Under the pieces are notes generated by a model. It saw only the letters and a program-made list of their open reading frames with translations, ran no database searches and was not told the DNA's origin. From positions 124,001 to 188,000 of the forward strand of contig JAPFBL010000597.1 in the NCBI GenBank assembly GCA_026182355.1: 64,000 bases of DNA, read 5' to 3'. The translations under genes and the position numbers were made by a program. This DNA is from Hermatobates lingyangjiaoensis (Eukaryota > Arthropoda > Insecta > Hemiptera > Hermatobatidae). This document shows, piece after piece, positions 10,151 through 21,400 of the stretch. Within the stretch, counting starts at the first letter, position 1. Each line of letters starts with the position of its first letter.

Positions 10151-12239
10151 AGACGTAATCGTTGAATTCCCCCAATATGAGTAAATGCCTCACAATAACG
10201 AATTGCATAAGTTATGAAGTTAACCTATGGTGAGAAAATAGTTTAAATAAATTAAAATATATGTAGTGTAAATAATTTAAAATATAATATTTCAAATTTA
10301 TTACACTTATAATAAATTTTATTATATTATAATAAATTTCAAGTGAAATATTTCAATACTTGAAATAGTATTTCAAGAGTATTATATTTCTTGGTAAACT
10401 GTGATGAATGTTTTAAAAATCATTTTTCTGTTGTTTTTTTTTTAGAATGAAACTTACAATCCATTTTGTTTATATTATTTTCATTAATCCCTTTAAGCCA
10501 TTATTCCCAATTTCATTACATATGATTCGATAAAGTGAAAATAATCGAAATGAAAAACAAATACTTATACTTCACTACTTATGGTTATCTCAAATGAGAA
10601 CGTGCTCTTTTATACTTCTGAATATTGATCATGAAGAAGGGACTTTATACTAAAACCAGTACGTTAATTACTAATATAAACAAATTAATAATTACCAATT
10701 TCTTTGAGTTTAAAGAAATTGGCAATATATTTATGTAAACCAATTTTACTAAGTCTAATGAATAACACTGACATTATCTAGCTTGTTTCTTTCGTTAGGA
10801 TTAATTAATTTGATGAATTGCATTCATGAGTGGAATGTTAAAGATCTTATATAGATTTATTACTTGAATGATTTTTGTCTGTCAATTTCAATTTCTTAAT
10901 CATAGGTCCTAAATTAATCCTACGACACACCTTTATGTTTACAATTAAGGAGAAACATATTTCACTATAAGAAACATGCATGTTACTATATTATTAATTT
11001 AACTATTGAAATGTTGAGGCTACATTAAAATTATTTCAGTTAATTATAAAAAAATGTTTATTATTTTTGGATAATAGCTTTACTTCCAGTTAGTTGAGTG
11101 TAATGTAAACTGTAGATTTATTATAGTAAAAAAAAATGTTAAAAAGGTTTTGAAAGGAAATTGTATGATAGGTTGTGTTGTATAAATCCCAAGAGTCCAT
11201 TCCCAGGGGTGTTTACAAGGCATTTCGCTACCAACATTGACCACTGGCTCTAGTCTTGGATTTTTTTTTTTAGTCTAAAGTAATTTGTGAGAAATATATA
11301 CCAACATACCTATAAATCCTTTGGTCAAATAAGCTTATTAATTGTTACAGAATTAGATGCAACGGCAATATTGCGTTGATATTAAAGACTAAGTCTACAA
11401 AAGGCTATAATATATAACATATGGATATTAATTTCGATTAAAAGTAAGTATTTTTAGAGGTAATATAAATTTTTTTTAAAAAAAATGAGCAATATTATAC
11501 ACAAAAGAAAAGCAAATGGTTCTATTTCAGTTTTGAACATTTTATGTCTAATGAAGGAATATTCATTACATATAATCTCAGTAATCTACAGATAACTTTT
11601 TTTTTTTTGGTAAAAATGTGTAAAGGTAAGATGTTTAATATCTTTTCTGTGTAATGGTAGTGCAGGTAATCATATACGTTATCATAATTATTGGTCATTG
11701 GTAACGTTTGTCTTGGCAGTATATTAAGGCTAAATTCGATACCTTCCTCTGTTATCTTAAGATAACATATAATGCCATTAGGTTTATCACAGCAGTAATA
11801 GTAATTTGGTTGTGCCAAAATTTAAATTTGTGATTAAGAACCCATGTTTTCTCAAAGAATTCCTTAGAGAAGAACAGTTCCTGGCATTGCCCAATGTATA
11901 ACATAAATTTATATACATTTACCTAATATACATACTTACAAATATATTTTTGTTTTAATAATAATACAGTAATCATTAATCCATTATTCTTTATAATGAT
12001 TTATGTCGTAGGATGTCAATAACAAAATAATTACTTAACCGTTCACATAAGTTAAAATATGATGAGAAAATAGTTTAAATAAATTACCTTAAATGTACTG
12101 TAAAGAATTTAAAATATAATAATGACTTATTATATTTCCATGTAACTGTGATAAATGTTTTAAGAATCATTTTCAGTTATATTATTTTTAGAATGAACTT
12201 ATAATTCATTTTGTCTGTATCATTACTTTAGCTATTTGA
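10151..12239. other. Non-coding; no gene recognised
   Basis: A+T-rich with short runs of local repetition ('aaatatttcaa...' around 10290-10390). The 98-codon minus-strand open stretch at 11522-11818 has no recognisable motif and I leave it out. A 90-bp slightly less A+T-rich block at 11165-11260 may be an old repeat fragment. Confidence 0.4.
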
Positions 12240-12462
12240 ACAAAAAGCCATGTTGGCTATTAGAACAAAAGCCATGTTATGTTGGTTATTTGAACAAAAG
12301 CCATGCTCTCTTTTCAAAAAATTTTATAACTTCTGTAGTTTACTAATAAGATTATTTGCATCAGTGGTGTGATATACAACCTATATAATATATACCCAAG
12401 AAGTATGATATTAATTTACTTATAGTAAAGTTGAGTTCATGCCACTCCAGATTTTTTTTTAA
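12240..12462 (+). repeat. Dispersed repeat ending in TTTACTTATAGTAAAGTTG, copy A
   Basis: Shares blocks in the same order with 20985-21400 and, inverted, with 28665-28960: 'ggctatt.gaacaaaa' with 'catgctctctt', 'ataacttctgtag', 'cccaagaagtatgatatt', then 'tttacttatagtaaagt' and 'gccactccagatttttt'. A short 'ggctatt(a/t)gaacaaaagccatg' block is itself repeated three times (12250-12306). It is probably a non-autonomous transposon; no coding sequence. Confidence 0.55.
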
Positions 12463-12639
12463 ATTTTCAAGGTTTTTTAGAAAACATCTTTATAATATAA
12501 TAGTTACAGACATTTTCAAAAAAAAAAAACAAAATCTTTCATTTTCTTATCATAGAATAAAATGTCTAAAAAAAATGACCCATTTCTTTTGTAAATTATT
12601 AGTGTACTATAAGTAAATGTTTTCTAACGCCCACACTTA

Positions 12640-12970
12640 TACGGCTTCCAACTTTAATACTGTTCTAGGGGCGGAAATCGTAGCTCTTTTATTATTTGGC
12701 ACCCATTTTAGTAATGGGTGAGTCAACATTACTAATTGATTCCACATTGGGACCTAAATTTTGTCTAACTCAAGTGTTTTTAGATTAGGGATCTTCAACG
12801 AGTATCTGATAGTGTACAGACTCCGAACCGATGGCTTAACATCATCTCCGAAGGACGACGAGCTCATTTATTCACTTCCCAAATGAAAAAATCAGGACCA
12901 AGTGGGTATTGAACCCTGAATCTAACTGTTCAGAGGCGAGCATGTTGCCACTGTGCTAACCTTGCCTCCT
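12640..12970 (-). mobile_element. tRNA-derived SINE, copy 1 (diverged)
   Basis: On the minus strand the element begins with a tRNA-like head ('ggttagcacagtggcaacat', an A-box, then 'gggttcaatacccac', a B-box). The body contains 'gttaagccatcggttcgga' and the tail contains 'acttgagttagacaaaattt'. Pol III would start at the head. The body matches the copies at 13157, 50701 and 55680. The left boundary is approximate. Confidence 0.7.
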
Positions 12971-13156
12971 AAACACAGTAAATATAGAAGTCAAGAAAAA
13001 AGAACAAAATTGCATTATTCTCAATAACTTCAAGACATAGTTTAGGTAGCATTGTCGACGGTTCGTAAATAATGTCGAATACAAACAGCCCTAGGTTAGA
13101 AAAAAGTACATTTCTTAGGACACAGTACTATAATCACCCTCAATAAAAATAGGTCA

Positions 13157-13425
13157 GAAAAATGGGGGTAAAGGTTAGCTCAGTGGTTAACACATTCGGT
13201 TCTGGATTGGTAGGTCAGGGGTTCAATACTCATCTGGCCCTCGATTTATTCACGTTGGAGGTGAAAATTTGAGCACTATGTCCCTTGGAGGGGACATTAA
13301 GCCATCGGTCCGGAGCCTGTACGATGTCAGGTAGTCGTTAAAAATTCCCTACTTTAAATACACTTCAGTTAGACAAAAATGTAGTACTTCTAATGTAGAA
13401 TCAATGGGAAATGCAAATTCTCTGG
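13157..13425 (+). mobile_element. tRNA-derived SINE, copy 2
   Basis: The head shows the A-box 'ggttagctcagtggttaaca' and the B-box 'ggggttcaatactc', followed by the family body 'ggccctcgatttattcacg', 'ggggacattaagccatcgg', 'gagcctgtacgatgtcagg' and the tail 'acacttcagttagacaaaa' plus 'aatgtagaatca'. It faces copy 1 head to head, about 190 bp apart. It is not a functional tRNA gene: the cloverleaf arms do not close. Confidence 0.8.
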
Positions 13426-13429
13426 AAAT

Positions 13430-14099
13430 CAACATCAAAAGGCTGACTTTGACAGTCACTCCCCCCCTGAAAAAAAAAAAATAAAAAGTTAGAGTATGAT
13501 TGATCTGTTTTGTTTTTGGGCAGCATAAAAACCATGGATTAGTAAATAACAGCAGGTCAAATTTATTTTCCATTTATCAAAAAACAATATAAAGCACTAA
13601 TACCTTCTTTTATATCCTTACAATAATATTGAGGTTTAATTAGAAGATTGTGAACATACAACTTGGGATCAACTCAACTTTACTGCAAGTAAGGGTACTA
13701 AGGCCGCATCCAATTTGTAAATAAATTAAATTGAAATACAGTGGACACGCTTATTGTAATCATTTTTTAAACACCAAAAGATAGCAACAACCGATGATAA
13801 ACATTAAGCGAAGAAATGGAAATACCGTGAGGTTAGAAAAAAAAAATATCAATTAAATGAAATATGTAATAAACAGTAAAACTAATAAGTTATAGTTCTA
13901 CTATAAGCAATACACTAAGTTGTTTATTTAGGAAATCGTTTAACTTTGTTTCACGTCTTTCCACAGTAAATCATTAATAAAGGACTCGTACTGATAATGA
14001 AGCTGAAATTCAGACGATTATTTTACTGTAACACGCAAAGAGCTTCCCACATTTCCTTATTGTCACTTGGTAAACAGTCCTACCCACGATTTTAATTTA
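13430..14099. other. Non-coding; no gene recognised
   Basis: No recognisable motif. The 74-codon minus-strand open stretch at 13349-13573 runs into the SINE tail and is not a gene. Near 13672 'actttactgcaagtaaggg' may be another worn copy of the TTTACTTATAGTAAAG terminus. Confidence 0.4.
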
Positions 14100-14850
14100 A
14101 AAGGGGCACAAAAAAAAAGATAAAAAAAAACCTAAAAGGCTACAAAAAAAGTTATCAGTAATTCAAACTGAGTTTTTGAGGATTTGGTCCAAAGAATTAA
14201 CTTATAAAGGTTATATATAACCCGACGTTTCGCCAAAAACTGTGTGGCATTTATTACACAGTAATAAAACTATTTATTAAAACATAAGTACTGAAAAAAA
14301 AAACATCCAAAATACCAACTAACCGAAAAAAAAACCAATTAAGCAACGAACAAAAAATAAAGTGAAAGATAATAAATAGAGAGTCTTATCGTTTTTTTAA
14401 TAGAAGAACTGTGTACTTAAACATAATTACATTTTATTAATTATTAAGGCCAAAATATATTTGAACAGATAAGTAATACTTACTTTCTTTATCTGTTCAA
14501 ATATTATTTTTTGCCTTAATAAGTAATAAAAGTAATTGTGTTTAAAACAACGCATTTTTCTACTAAATGAAAAAAAACTGCCTATTTTTTGGTTTTCTTT
14601 CACTTTATTTGTTGCTTGTGTTTTTTTCTGTTGGTTAATATTCTGTGGATGCATTTTTTTTCAGTACTTATGTTTTCAATAAATTGTTCTTAGCTTTGAA
14701 AATGCCAAACAATTTTTGGCAAAAGGTCGGCTTATAATCTTTATAAGTTAATTCTTTGAACCAAATCCTCAAAAACCTAGTTTGAATTACTGATAACATT
14801 TTTGTAGCCTTAGTGTTTTAATCTTTTTCCTTTAACTATGGTATAAGTAG
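14100..14850. mobile_element. Large palindrome with family-3 hammerhead-like relics
   Basis: Inverted arms centred near 14480: 'ttatcagtaattcaaactga' and 'ggatttggtccaaagaatta' at 14150-14205 are mirrored at 14745-14805. Inner blocks ('cataagtactgaaaaaaa', 'aataaagtgaaag') mirror 14590-14675, and the centre itself is a short hairpin ('tttgaacagataa' against 'ttatctgttcaaa'). Outward-facing motifs: on minus 14221-14257, stem II GCCA...UGGC then GAA-ACGU-C-GGG; on plus 14694-14731, a worn copy of the same. The CUGAUGA box is degraded in both (for example UAAUAAA on the minus arm). ACGU-C is a typical short stem III with a C cleavage site, so this is probably a third Penelope-type family, now dead. 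Confidence 0.55.
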
Positions 14851-15400
14851 TTATAATAATTAGCCAATTATAATATATTGTAGTAATTAGTAAAAATTAA
14901 GTTAGAAAGTAATTCCAACTTCGTATTACAGATAATGAAGACAAAGTGAAAGTCTGAAGAAGCAAATCTCAGACTTCATTCCAAAGTTTAAAACCATTCA
15001 AAAGATTTCCTTCCTCATATTGCGTACTTTTAAACATTTCCAACCTCAAATGAATTCAAAAACTTTTCCCTGTTTTTTGGGACAAACAGTAAATCCATCT
15101 TATCATCACAACGTTGCAGCGTTTTACATTTCTCTGCAACCTTCTTTTAAATGTTTTTAATCATAATCAGAACAGTTAATTAATTTAAGAAGTACGCCTG
15201 AGTTTTAACATAGATTTACTTACAGCACAGTTAGCAGAACCACTAGTTATCTCTTTTGTCTCTCTTGACAAATAAATATTTTAATTTTTTCTAATAAAAC
15301 CCAGTATATACATTACAACAGATGGTTCAAACACTAACAGATAATTCAAACACACAGATAGTCATAACAAAAATGTTATGAAGTATAATATCTATTGTAT
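14851..15400. other. Non-coding; no gene recognised
   Basis: A+T-rich with no motif I can name. Confidence 0.4.
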
Positions 15401-15409
15401 AAAAACATG

Positions 15410-15510
15410 GATATTTTCGTCATAGGTTTCCATTTCGTGGCCAAATCAGTACCATTGATGAGAATACAGGCTGAAATAGTTTCCATTGAAGCACCTTCAC
15501 ATCCATCAAT
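15410..15510 (-). CDS. Candidate isolated exon or coding fragment, unidentified
   Basis: Read on the minus strand from 15510, an uninterrupted frame gives IDGCEGASMETISACILING and then TDLATKWKPMTKISMFL. Its mixed, globular-protein-like composition is unlike the surrounding A+T-rich noise. It is preceded by 'ttttcatcttttag' (ending at 15511), a pyrimidine-rich 3' splice acceptor look-alike. I see no clear splice donor and no neighbouring exon. The family is not recognised. It could equally be a piece of an old transposon protein or chance. Confidence 0.25.
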
Positions 15511-15514
15511 CTAA

Positions 15515-16400
15515 AAGATGAAAACAATTATGTAAAATAACTTTCAAATAAACGTTAAAATAATATTTCATGTTATATTACTTGCATTTTTTGCCAAATA
15601 GTACGAAATAAGTCAACAGAAAATCTTAAATTCTAGTAATACACTTTAATCCAAAACTAAAAAGTTTAACAATAAAAATGAAATTATCCTAACCAACACT
15701 AAAACACTCTTTTAGTACAATAGCATTTAATAATTTATTAAAGAGTGTTTAAATTAATAATTTAATGTTTTGTATATACTACCTCTAGTTTAACCCTTTA
15801 TGTATTAATACTTAGCTTCACTAAGACGAATACATAATATGTGGCAGCTTAAGACACCTGCCACATATTTTTCAAAGGAATATATGAAAATATTTAAAAA
15901 CAAAAAAAGAAAAAAAAATGGATTATCCTGAAGGTATTTAAGGGTAACAACTGAAACCCGATTTCATTTCGTCCTATAATTTAAAATATAATGGAATATA
16001 AGCTAAGATTTAAAACAGGTTACTATTTATCTAAAATATACTTATTCACGTGTACGTAACCCAAGATTCCTGGTCAAGAAGTTTGAATTTAAACACTATT
16101 AATCCAAGACCCTCCAGTGTTACCTCACATCACTGTAAAATGTTTCTAAACTGGGATTGGTGATAAGATTTATTCAAATTAAATATTTAAAGTGATATGA
16201 TTGCTCCATTAATAATTGATTTTAACTTTACATTAGACAATTTTTTATTCAATTGTTATTATTTATTAATGATAGATTTAATGTTATATTTTATTTAAAT
16301 AAGCAATAGTCTTATTTATTACATATTTGTTATTCTCCATGCAATGCGTACAATTTAATGGTTTTCAAACAAGGTTTTGAAAACCACACCCAAGAGAAAC
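15515..16400. other. Non-coding; no gene recognised
   Basis: A+T-rich, with a small inverted repeat at 15845-15870 ('gtggcag...ctgccac') and otherwise nothing recognisable. Confidence 0.4.
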
Positions 16401-16410
16401 ATGGTTTCAC

Positions 16411-16617
16411 TCACTTCAATTCCTGAGGTAGAAAAATTTCCCCTTGCGACATGGTTACCGTCGTGTCTCTTTGCACGCAAGGATATGAAGAAGCCCTTAT
16501 AATAGAAGGAATAATGCATAACGCACTATTTTTCAGATAATACATCATGCTATCCACAAATTGTTGAAAGATGGGTAAATGGGAAAAGTCTGGGTCCAAA
16601 TCTACCGAAAACAGTCC
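16411..16617 (-). CDS. Unidentified protein-like open stretch
   Basis: Open on the minus strand from a stop at 16618-16620 to the stop just below 16414. It reads GLFSVDLDPDFSHLPIFQQF, then VDSMMYYLKNSALCIIPSI, and ends QGEIFLPQELK. The composition is protein-like and the G+C is higher than the flanks. No start, no family match that I trust and no splice signals that stand out. It may be a transposase fragment or exon. Confidence 0.2.
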   Translation of the reverse strand, partial: GLFSVDLDPDFSHLPIFQQFVDSMMYYLKNSALCIIPSIIRASSYPCVQRDTTVTMSQGEIFLPQELK

Positions 16618-16789
16618 TTACTTCTTTCTGAATGAGAAAAAGTTTAACTGAAAACTATCAAAGTTAAGGACATACTCTTGGAGGTTTTCCAAATGACAGA
16701 TTAAGTTGGAAGCTAAGTTAAAGGGAAAAAAACACAATGTTCTGCTATAAGAGATGATGTCGAAGAATGAAGTCTTTAATGTGGCTTGA

Positions 16790-16945
16790 AAAAAAAATTA
16801 TTAATAATGGTGTGGCAAAACTAATAATACCACAGCATGGGTTTGTGTGATACACAAAACTAAGTGTGTATAGGATAACTGCATCAATTACTAGATTACT
16901 AGTGCAATCCTGAACTACCTTCAGGATTGAAAGACTTGATGTGTT
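16790..16945 (+). repeat. Fragment of the dispersed repeat (21.2 kb family)
   Basis: 'catcaattacta' with 'ctaccttcaggattgaaaga' after it matches the block 'gatcaattactatgtgtact' plus 'acctccaggaatgaaagact' at 21237-21275 and, inverted, 28690-28730. Only this inner part is recognisable. Confidence 0.35.
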
Positions 16946-16949
16946 TGTT

Positions 16950-18200
16950 TTTGTTTCTGTCAAAAATGGTAAATTTTCTGTTTATATTTCAAAATGGAAA
17001 GGATTCTATGGGAGATAATATTAAAAAAATTAGAATAGAATGAAATATTAAGAGTATGATACATATGTTAGATACAATGGCCTTCATAAATTATTCTACA
17101 AGGGCCTCGAGGAGAGCCCAAAACGGTTACCTGGATTGAACGCTTTTGAGATACCAATAAAAGGACTCTAGTCTGAGAGATAAATTAATAATGAAGACAG
17201 TGTAAATAATTTGAATTTCTTGTCAGGCCTTGGAACACGTGGTAAGATTAGTAAACAATTTGGAATGTTTGGAACCATATAAAAATCCTCCATTGGCAAG
17301 CATTTTTGCTCTGCACACCTAGTCTTTCAGAGGAGTGGAACTGACAAATAAATCAAGAAGAAAGCAGTTAAAAGTTTTCAAGAAGAGCCGAGTCCAAGTT
17401 AGTTTGAAAAAGTTCATTCCAATTCTATTTACATTTGTAAAGAACACTATATCTTCAAAGGAAAATTTAAAAAATTGTATAGGAGCATCTATTAGAAGTT
17501 TGTCTGCTTAATCAGTTTGAATGAAAGCCTTATTTAAACAGACTCTCTTATTTAAGAATGCAAACTTATTTAAGAATGCAGACTCTCTGACCAGAAGAGA
17601 TAGAAACTTTTGATTAGATTACATCTGTATATGAGTCAATGACCTTGAAATGGATAAAGAGTTTGATCAAATCATACCTAAACCTATCAAAGTGAGGAAT
17701 ACTCCTGTAAGTACAATTATGAAAGTTATTAAAGAACTGAAACCTCAATTGAATTTAGTTATGACAATGGGTTGTAAAATAGGACAAGTTTGGAAGTGGA
17801 GTGCAAGTCCTATGAGATTTAGGCCCTGAGTTAAATAATTTTAATAACATGTCAAATAGATGAGACTTCTTTTCTTTTGCTGACAACATTATTCATAGTC
17901 ACATGTAAACAACTTATACATAATTGATTAATATGCATTATAGTCAGTCACATTAAAACAAAATAAATTATATGTTAGATTGGCGTTGATTGTTTTTTTA
18001 CATTTAAAAATTCTATTCTTATTTAATCTCATATTAATATTTACATTTACACACATAATATCTGGGTGGAAATCTTAATGCAGTGATATCAAGAATGTAT
18101 TCAAACTTTAATTCAGAGTAGGAATAAATTAAAGGAATTTTCAAATTTCTAAAACAACAAAAAAGTTTTTTTTTCAATGAAAGGGAAAAACTTTGACTTA
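16950..18200. other. Non-coding; possible old LTR-like segment
   Basis: At 17275-17345 a TATA-like 'accatataaaaatcc' is followed by a less A+T-rich stretch ('ctctgcacacctagtctttc') and 'agagccgagtccaagtt' near 17383. That is distantly like the 'ggagccgagtcattttaaag' block at 22605. This could be the promoter part of an old LTR, but no TG...CA ends, paired LTR or primer site was found. A short direct repeat 'cttatttaagaatgcaaa' lies at 17548-17582. Confidence 0.2.
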
Positions 18201-18204
18201 GGAT

Positions 18205-18262
18205 TGAATGTGAAAGTTTACTTATAGTAAAGTAGAGTGTAGACCACTGCAGATTTTTTGTT
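18205..18262 (+). repeat. Isolated TTTACTTATAGTAAAGT terminus
   Basis: 'gtttacttatagtaaagtag' followed by 'agtgtagaccactgcagatt' matches the ends at 12416 and 21358. The first 17 bases are nearly self-complementary. No partner end was found nearby. Confidence 0.4.
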
Positions 18263-18750
18263 TATAATCACAGGTCATCCATCCACTGTTATTCACTTGT
18301 TATTAATTACTTACTTTCTTGTTAATGAGGCTGAATCATTAAAATAAGGCAACTTAAATAGATAATAATAATGTAAAAAATACTTTATTAATAGTGGATT
18401 TCAATGATATTTTTCAACAGTTACTGTGAAATATTTAACATCCATATTACTTTATTTAAACAGCAATAAACTAAAGCTGTTTACTTCTTTAAAGAGTTGG
18501 GCAACCTTCAGTACTTTACTTTATAAAATTGTAATCCACATTCTTTAGCAATTCGGTTCTAATATAATTCAATTATAATATCAACTTGTATTTACTTGTT
18601 AAGTGCTTTTGTTTTCTATTGTCTATTTCATGCAAATAAATTTCTATTTCACACTTGTCCTAGAGCAAGAATGCAAAAGTAGAAGTTGAAACAAAGGAAA
18701 AAACTGGCTGTTGAATTTTGACTAAATAAATCAATAATCAAATATTTATA
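18263..18750. other. Non-coding; nothing recognised
   Basis: A+T-rich, with no motif or open frame of interest. Confidence 0.4.
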
Positions 18751-18754
18751 CTTA

Positions 18755-19346
18755 AAAGTTAGGGAGTTTCTTTATATGGTAACTTCTTAAGAATTCCAAA
18801 GAGTTCTTTACTTTTGAAAACTTCTAATATGTATTTATTTGATTGAGTAACCTTAGTTTAAATATTATTAGTTTCTCCTTAATTTTTAATTCAATGGCTT
18901 AATGGTGATTACTAGTGCAATAAATGATATTTAGAATGACACAGTTAAATAAATTCATCATGCTTAAGTTTGAGAACCCGTTTACTTATAGTGAAGTTCA
19001 ATGTAAAATCAGTTTTTTTTTATACAAAGGATCCTTTTTTTCCCAACATTTTTGAACAAAACACTCTTGATCAAATGGTTTAAAAGAACTAATTTAAATT
19101 TAACTAAACACTTAACAAGTTTAAGTAAGTTTCAAAATAAAATACTCTTTGGAATTCTTAAGAGTTAATACATAAAGGAGCTCTCTTACTTTTATTTATA
19201 AACACTTATCAATTGTATCCATTTGGTTAAAATTAAGTGATCATTAGTTGACTTAATCAAGAGTGTTCAGTTCAAAAATGTTTTTTAAAAAAAGAGAGTT
19301 CTTCTGCAAAGAAAAAAAATTACTTTTACATTGATCTTCACTATAA
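18755..19346. mobile_element. Foldback element(s) with interleaved inverted repeats
   Basis: Two sets of inverted arms interleave. Set 1 is 18757-18825 against 19120-19195 (shared 'cttaagaattccaaagagt' in opposite orientations). Set 2 is 18983-19090 against 19240-19346 ('ttatagtgaagttcaatgta' against its reverse complement near 19325-19346, and 'aacatttttgaac' with 'acactcttgat' against 19248-19285). Set 2 ends in the ACTTATAGT(A/G)AAG terminus shared with the dispersed repeat family. No coding sequence. Confidence 0.6.
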
Positions 19347-19349
19347 CTA

Positions 19350-19985
19350 CACATATTTTTATACTTAATTAACTAAGTCATATTAACAATCATTTATTAA
19401 ACTTGTATTTCTCATTAATGCATGAAATTAAAATAAGAATATCTTTTTAAATTAAAAAGGTTGACTTAGATAGAATTATGTCATCAATTTCAACCAATTT
19501 AAGATGTAAATCTATTGAATAGCTTGTCTCTTAAAATAATATCTAGAATTGACGATTAGGACACCCTCTGCTCTTTTTCATTGAATGGGTTTACAATTTC
19601 TTAAAAATATAGACCATCGTTCATGTGAAACTGGTGTGGAAATCTTTTTTACCATACCATTCCCGTTGATTATAGGTACTTCCTAAAAAGTGTTGTTCTT
19701 TCCTCTTAAATAAATAAATAAAATCTTATTTGGCTATAATATTTATTTATTTCGAATTCCTTTCCATAAAATCAATGACTAATTTTCAGTCATTGAAATC
19801 ATTAAAAGCTCTGTAATAATACTCACAACACTTAATAAAATGTACATAAATTGAAATAAAAACAATTATAAAACTATTCAATCATATATTTTCATACATT
19901 AATAAAAATTTGGAATGGCCTACAACCAAAGGATTTTTTATTTTGTTTCAATGTGACGACTATACATACAAAAAAAACAAAATGT
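19350..19985. other. Non-coding; nothing recognised
   Basis: A+T-rich, with no supported feature. An 'attttcagtcattgaaatca' local inverted repeat sits near 19780. Confidence 0.4.
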
Positions 19986-19989
19986 ATAT

Positions 19990-20960
19990 TTTGTTTACAT
20001 AAGGCTATAATTTTGTCATTATATTTCTAAAACTTCAAATTTCTTTCATTCAATTCACTGAAAAAAAATTCTAAGTCAATGTAAATAAATGTACGCAAAT
20101 CCAACAAGTATTGCAAGTGATCCGTTAGTCCAGGATGAAATTATAATTTTTATAAAATTAAATTGAATAAATATTGATTCAGTTTTTATGCCTTTATTCT
20201 CTTTTGGAGAATGGAAATTTCACAGACCTTTTCCATAAATTGCTAATTTTCTCTTCAATATTTTGGCAAAATTTCATTGATCTGTACTGAGCCGTTTAGC
20301 TCGTGAAAGAAACATTTTTTTAAACACAAATTATACTATATTAACTATACCGCCCCTTGCTTCAAAAATTTGAAATAAACTGCCTCAACTCATTCCCAAC
20401 ATAATGCTATATTTTTTTTTATTGAAAGTCAAACGATTTGGCTTGTATCGCTCTCACAAAAATTTTCAGATTGAATGATAAGTCAAAGTTTTTACATTTT
20501 ATTGAAAAAAAATTTGTTGTTGATTTAAAAATTGGAGGATTTTTTTCAGTTATTACTTTGTAGCTTCAACGATCCAGCCAAAATTTCAAGACCATAGAGT
20601 TCGTAGTTTAGGGAAAAAAATTGTGTCTAAAAACCAAATTTTTGGCCAAAAAGAGGACCTTTCCCATCATGCATAATTGCTCTCAAACAATAGGGTTTAT
20701 CTACAATATGCGCCCCATGTTTGTGTAAAATATCAATCTTATCCATCCAAGATTCTCGAGTACACAAGATTCTTGTGTACAGAAGTTCTTAAATTATGCA
20801 CCCACCCACCCATAAACATACAGACATCATTGAAACATATGAATTTATCCCACATCTTAAATAAAAAATTATCTTAAAACAACATTTTTCAGACAAAATA
20901 AGAATATTTTCAAGTATTAAATGGGAAACTTTTCTTAAACTTTGTCACCACCTATAAACA
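19990..20960 (+). repeat. Dispersed repeat unit 'P', best-preserved copy
   Basis: Landmarks: 'attctaagtcaatgtaaata', 'agtgatccgttagtccagga', 'ctgagccgtttagctcgtga', 'tcatgcataattgctctcaa', 'gggtttatctacaatatgcg' and a closing 'cacccacccaccca'. The first block recurs at 29735-29760, and the whole unit recurs, degraded, at 35910-36900, where the later part is present twice. The 66-codon ORF at 20677-20877 has no recognisable family. Class unknown; presumably a transposon interior. Confidence 0.6.
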
Positions 20961-20984
20961 TAAATTTCTGTTGCTTTTTCATCG

Positions 20985-21400
20985 TATGATGGATTTACCT
21001 TCTTCCATCGAAAAGAATGTCCAATGTAGAAGGAGGTCAGGTAAACTATGTAAGAGATCCTCTGGCTATTGGAACAAAAATCATATTCTCTTGTAAAGAT
21101 TATTTCATATCTCGAAAACTACACTTTCGCTTTTTAAAAATAAGGCTAAAATTTTTATTGCTGCTGTAGTTATACTAATAATATAAATGCTCATTGGTGT
21201 GAATATACAAAATAAGCAAATATACTGATAAGTGGATCAATTACTATGTGTACTACCTCCAGGAATGAAAGACTAATAATCATCTCTCATTTAGACATTT
21301 ATATTACACCTAATTGGGACATTACATATTAATCACCCAAGAAGTGTGATATTATTTTACTTATAGTAAAGTTCAAAGAAGGCCACCACTCCAGATATTT
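20985..21400 (+). repeat. Dispersed repeat ending in TTTACTTATAGTAAAGTT, copy B
   Basis: Contains 'aaggaggtcaggtaaactat', 'ggctattggaacaaaaatca', 'actacctccaggaatgaaag' and the terminus 'ttttacttatagtaaagttc' plus 'ggccaccactccagatattt'. The inverted counterpart at 28665-28930 shares the first three blocks. Ordering is the same as at 12240-12462. No coding sequence. Confidence 0.6.

Noticed and set aside
13157..13235. Possible real tRNA genes at the four SINE heads.
   Set aside because: A- and B-box-like sequences are present but acceptor and other stems do not pair, and all four continue into a shared non-tRNA body.
16950..17345. LTR retrotransposon promoter at the TATA-like site near 17278.
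   Set aside because: No paired LTR, TG...CA ends or primer-binding site could be located; kept only as a low-confidence remark.
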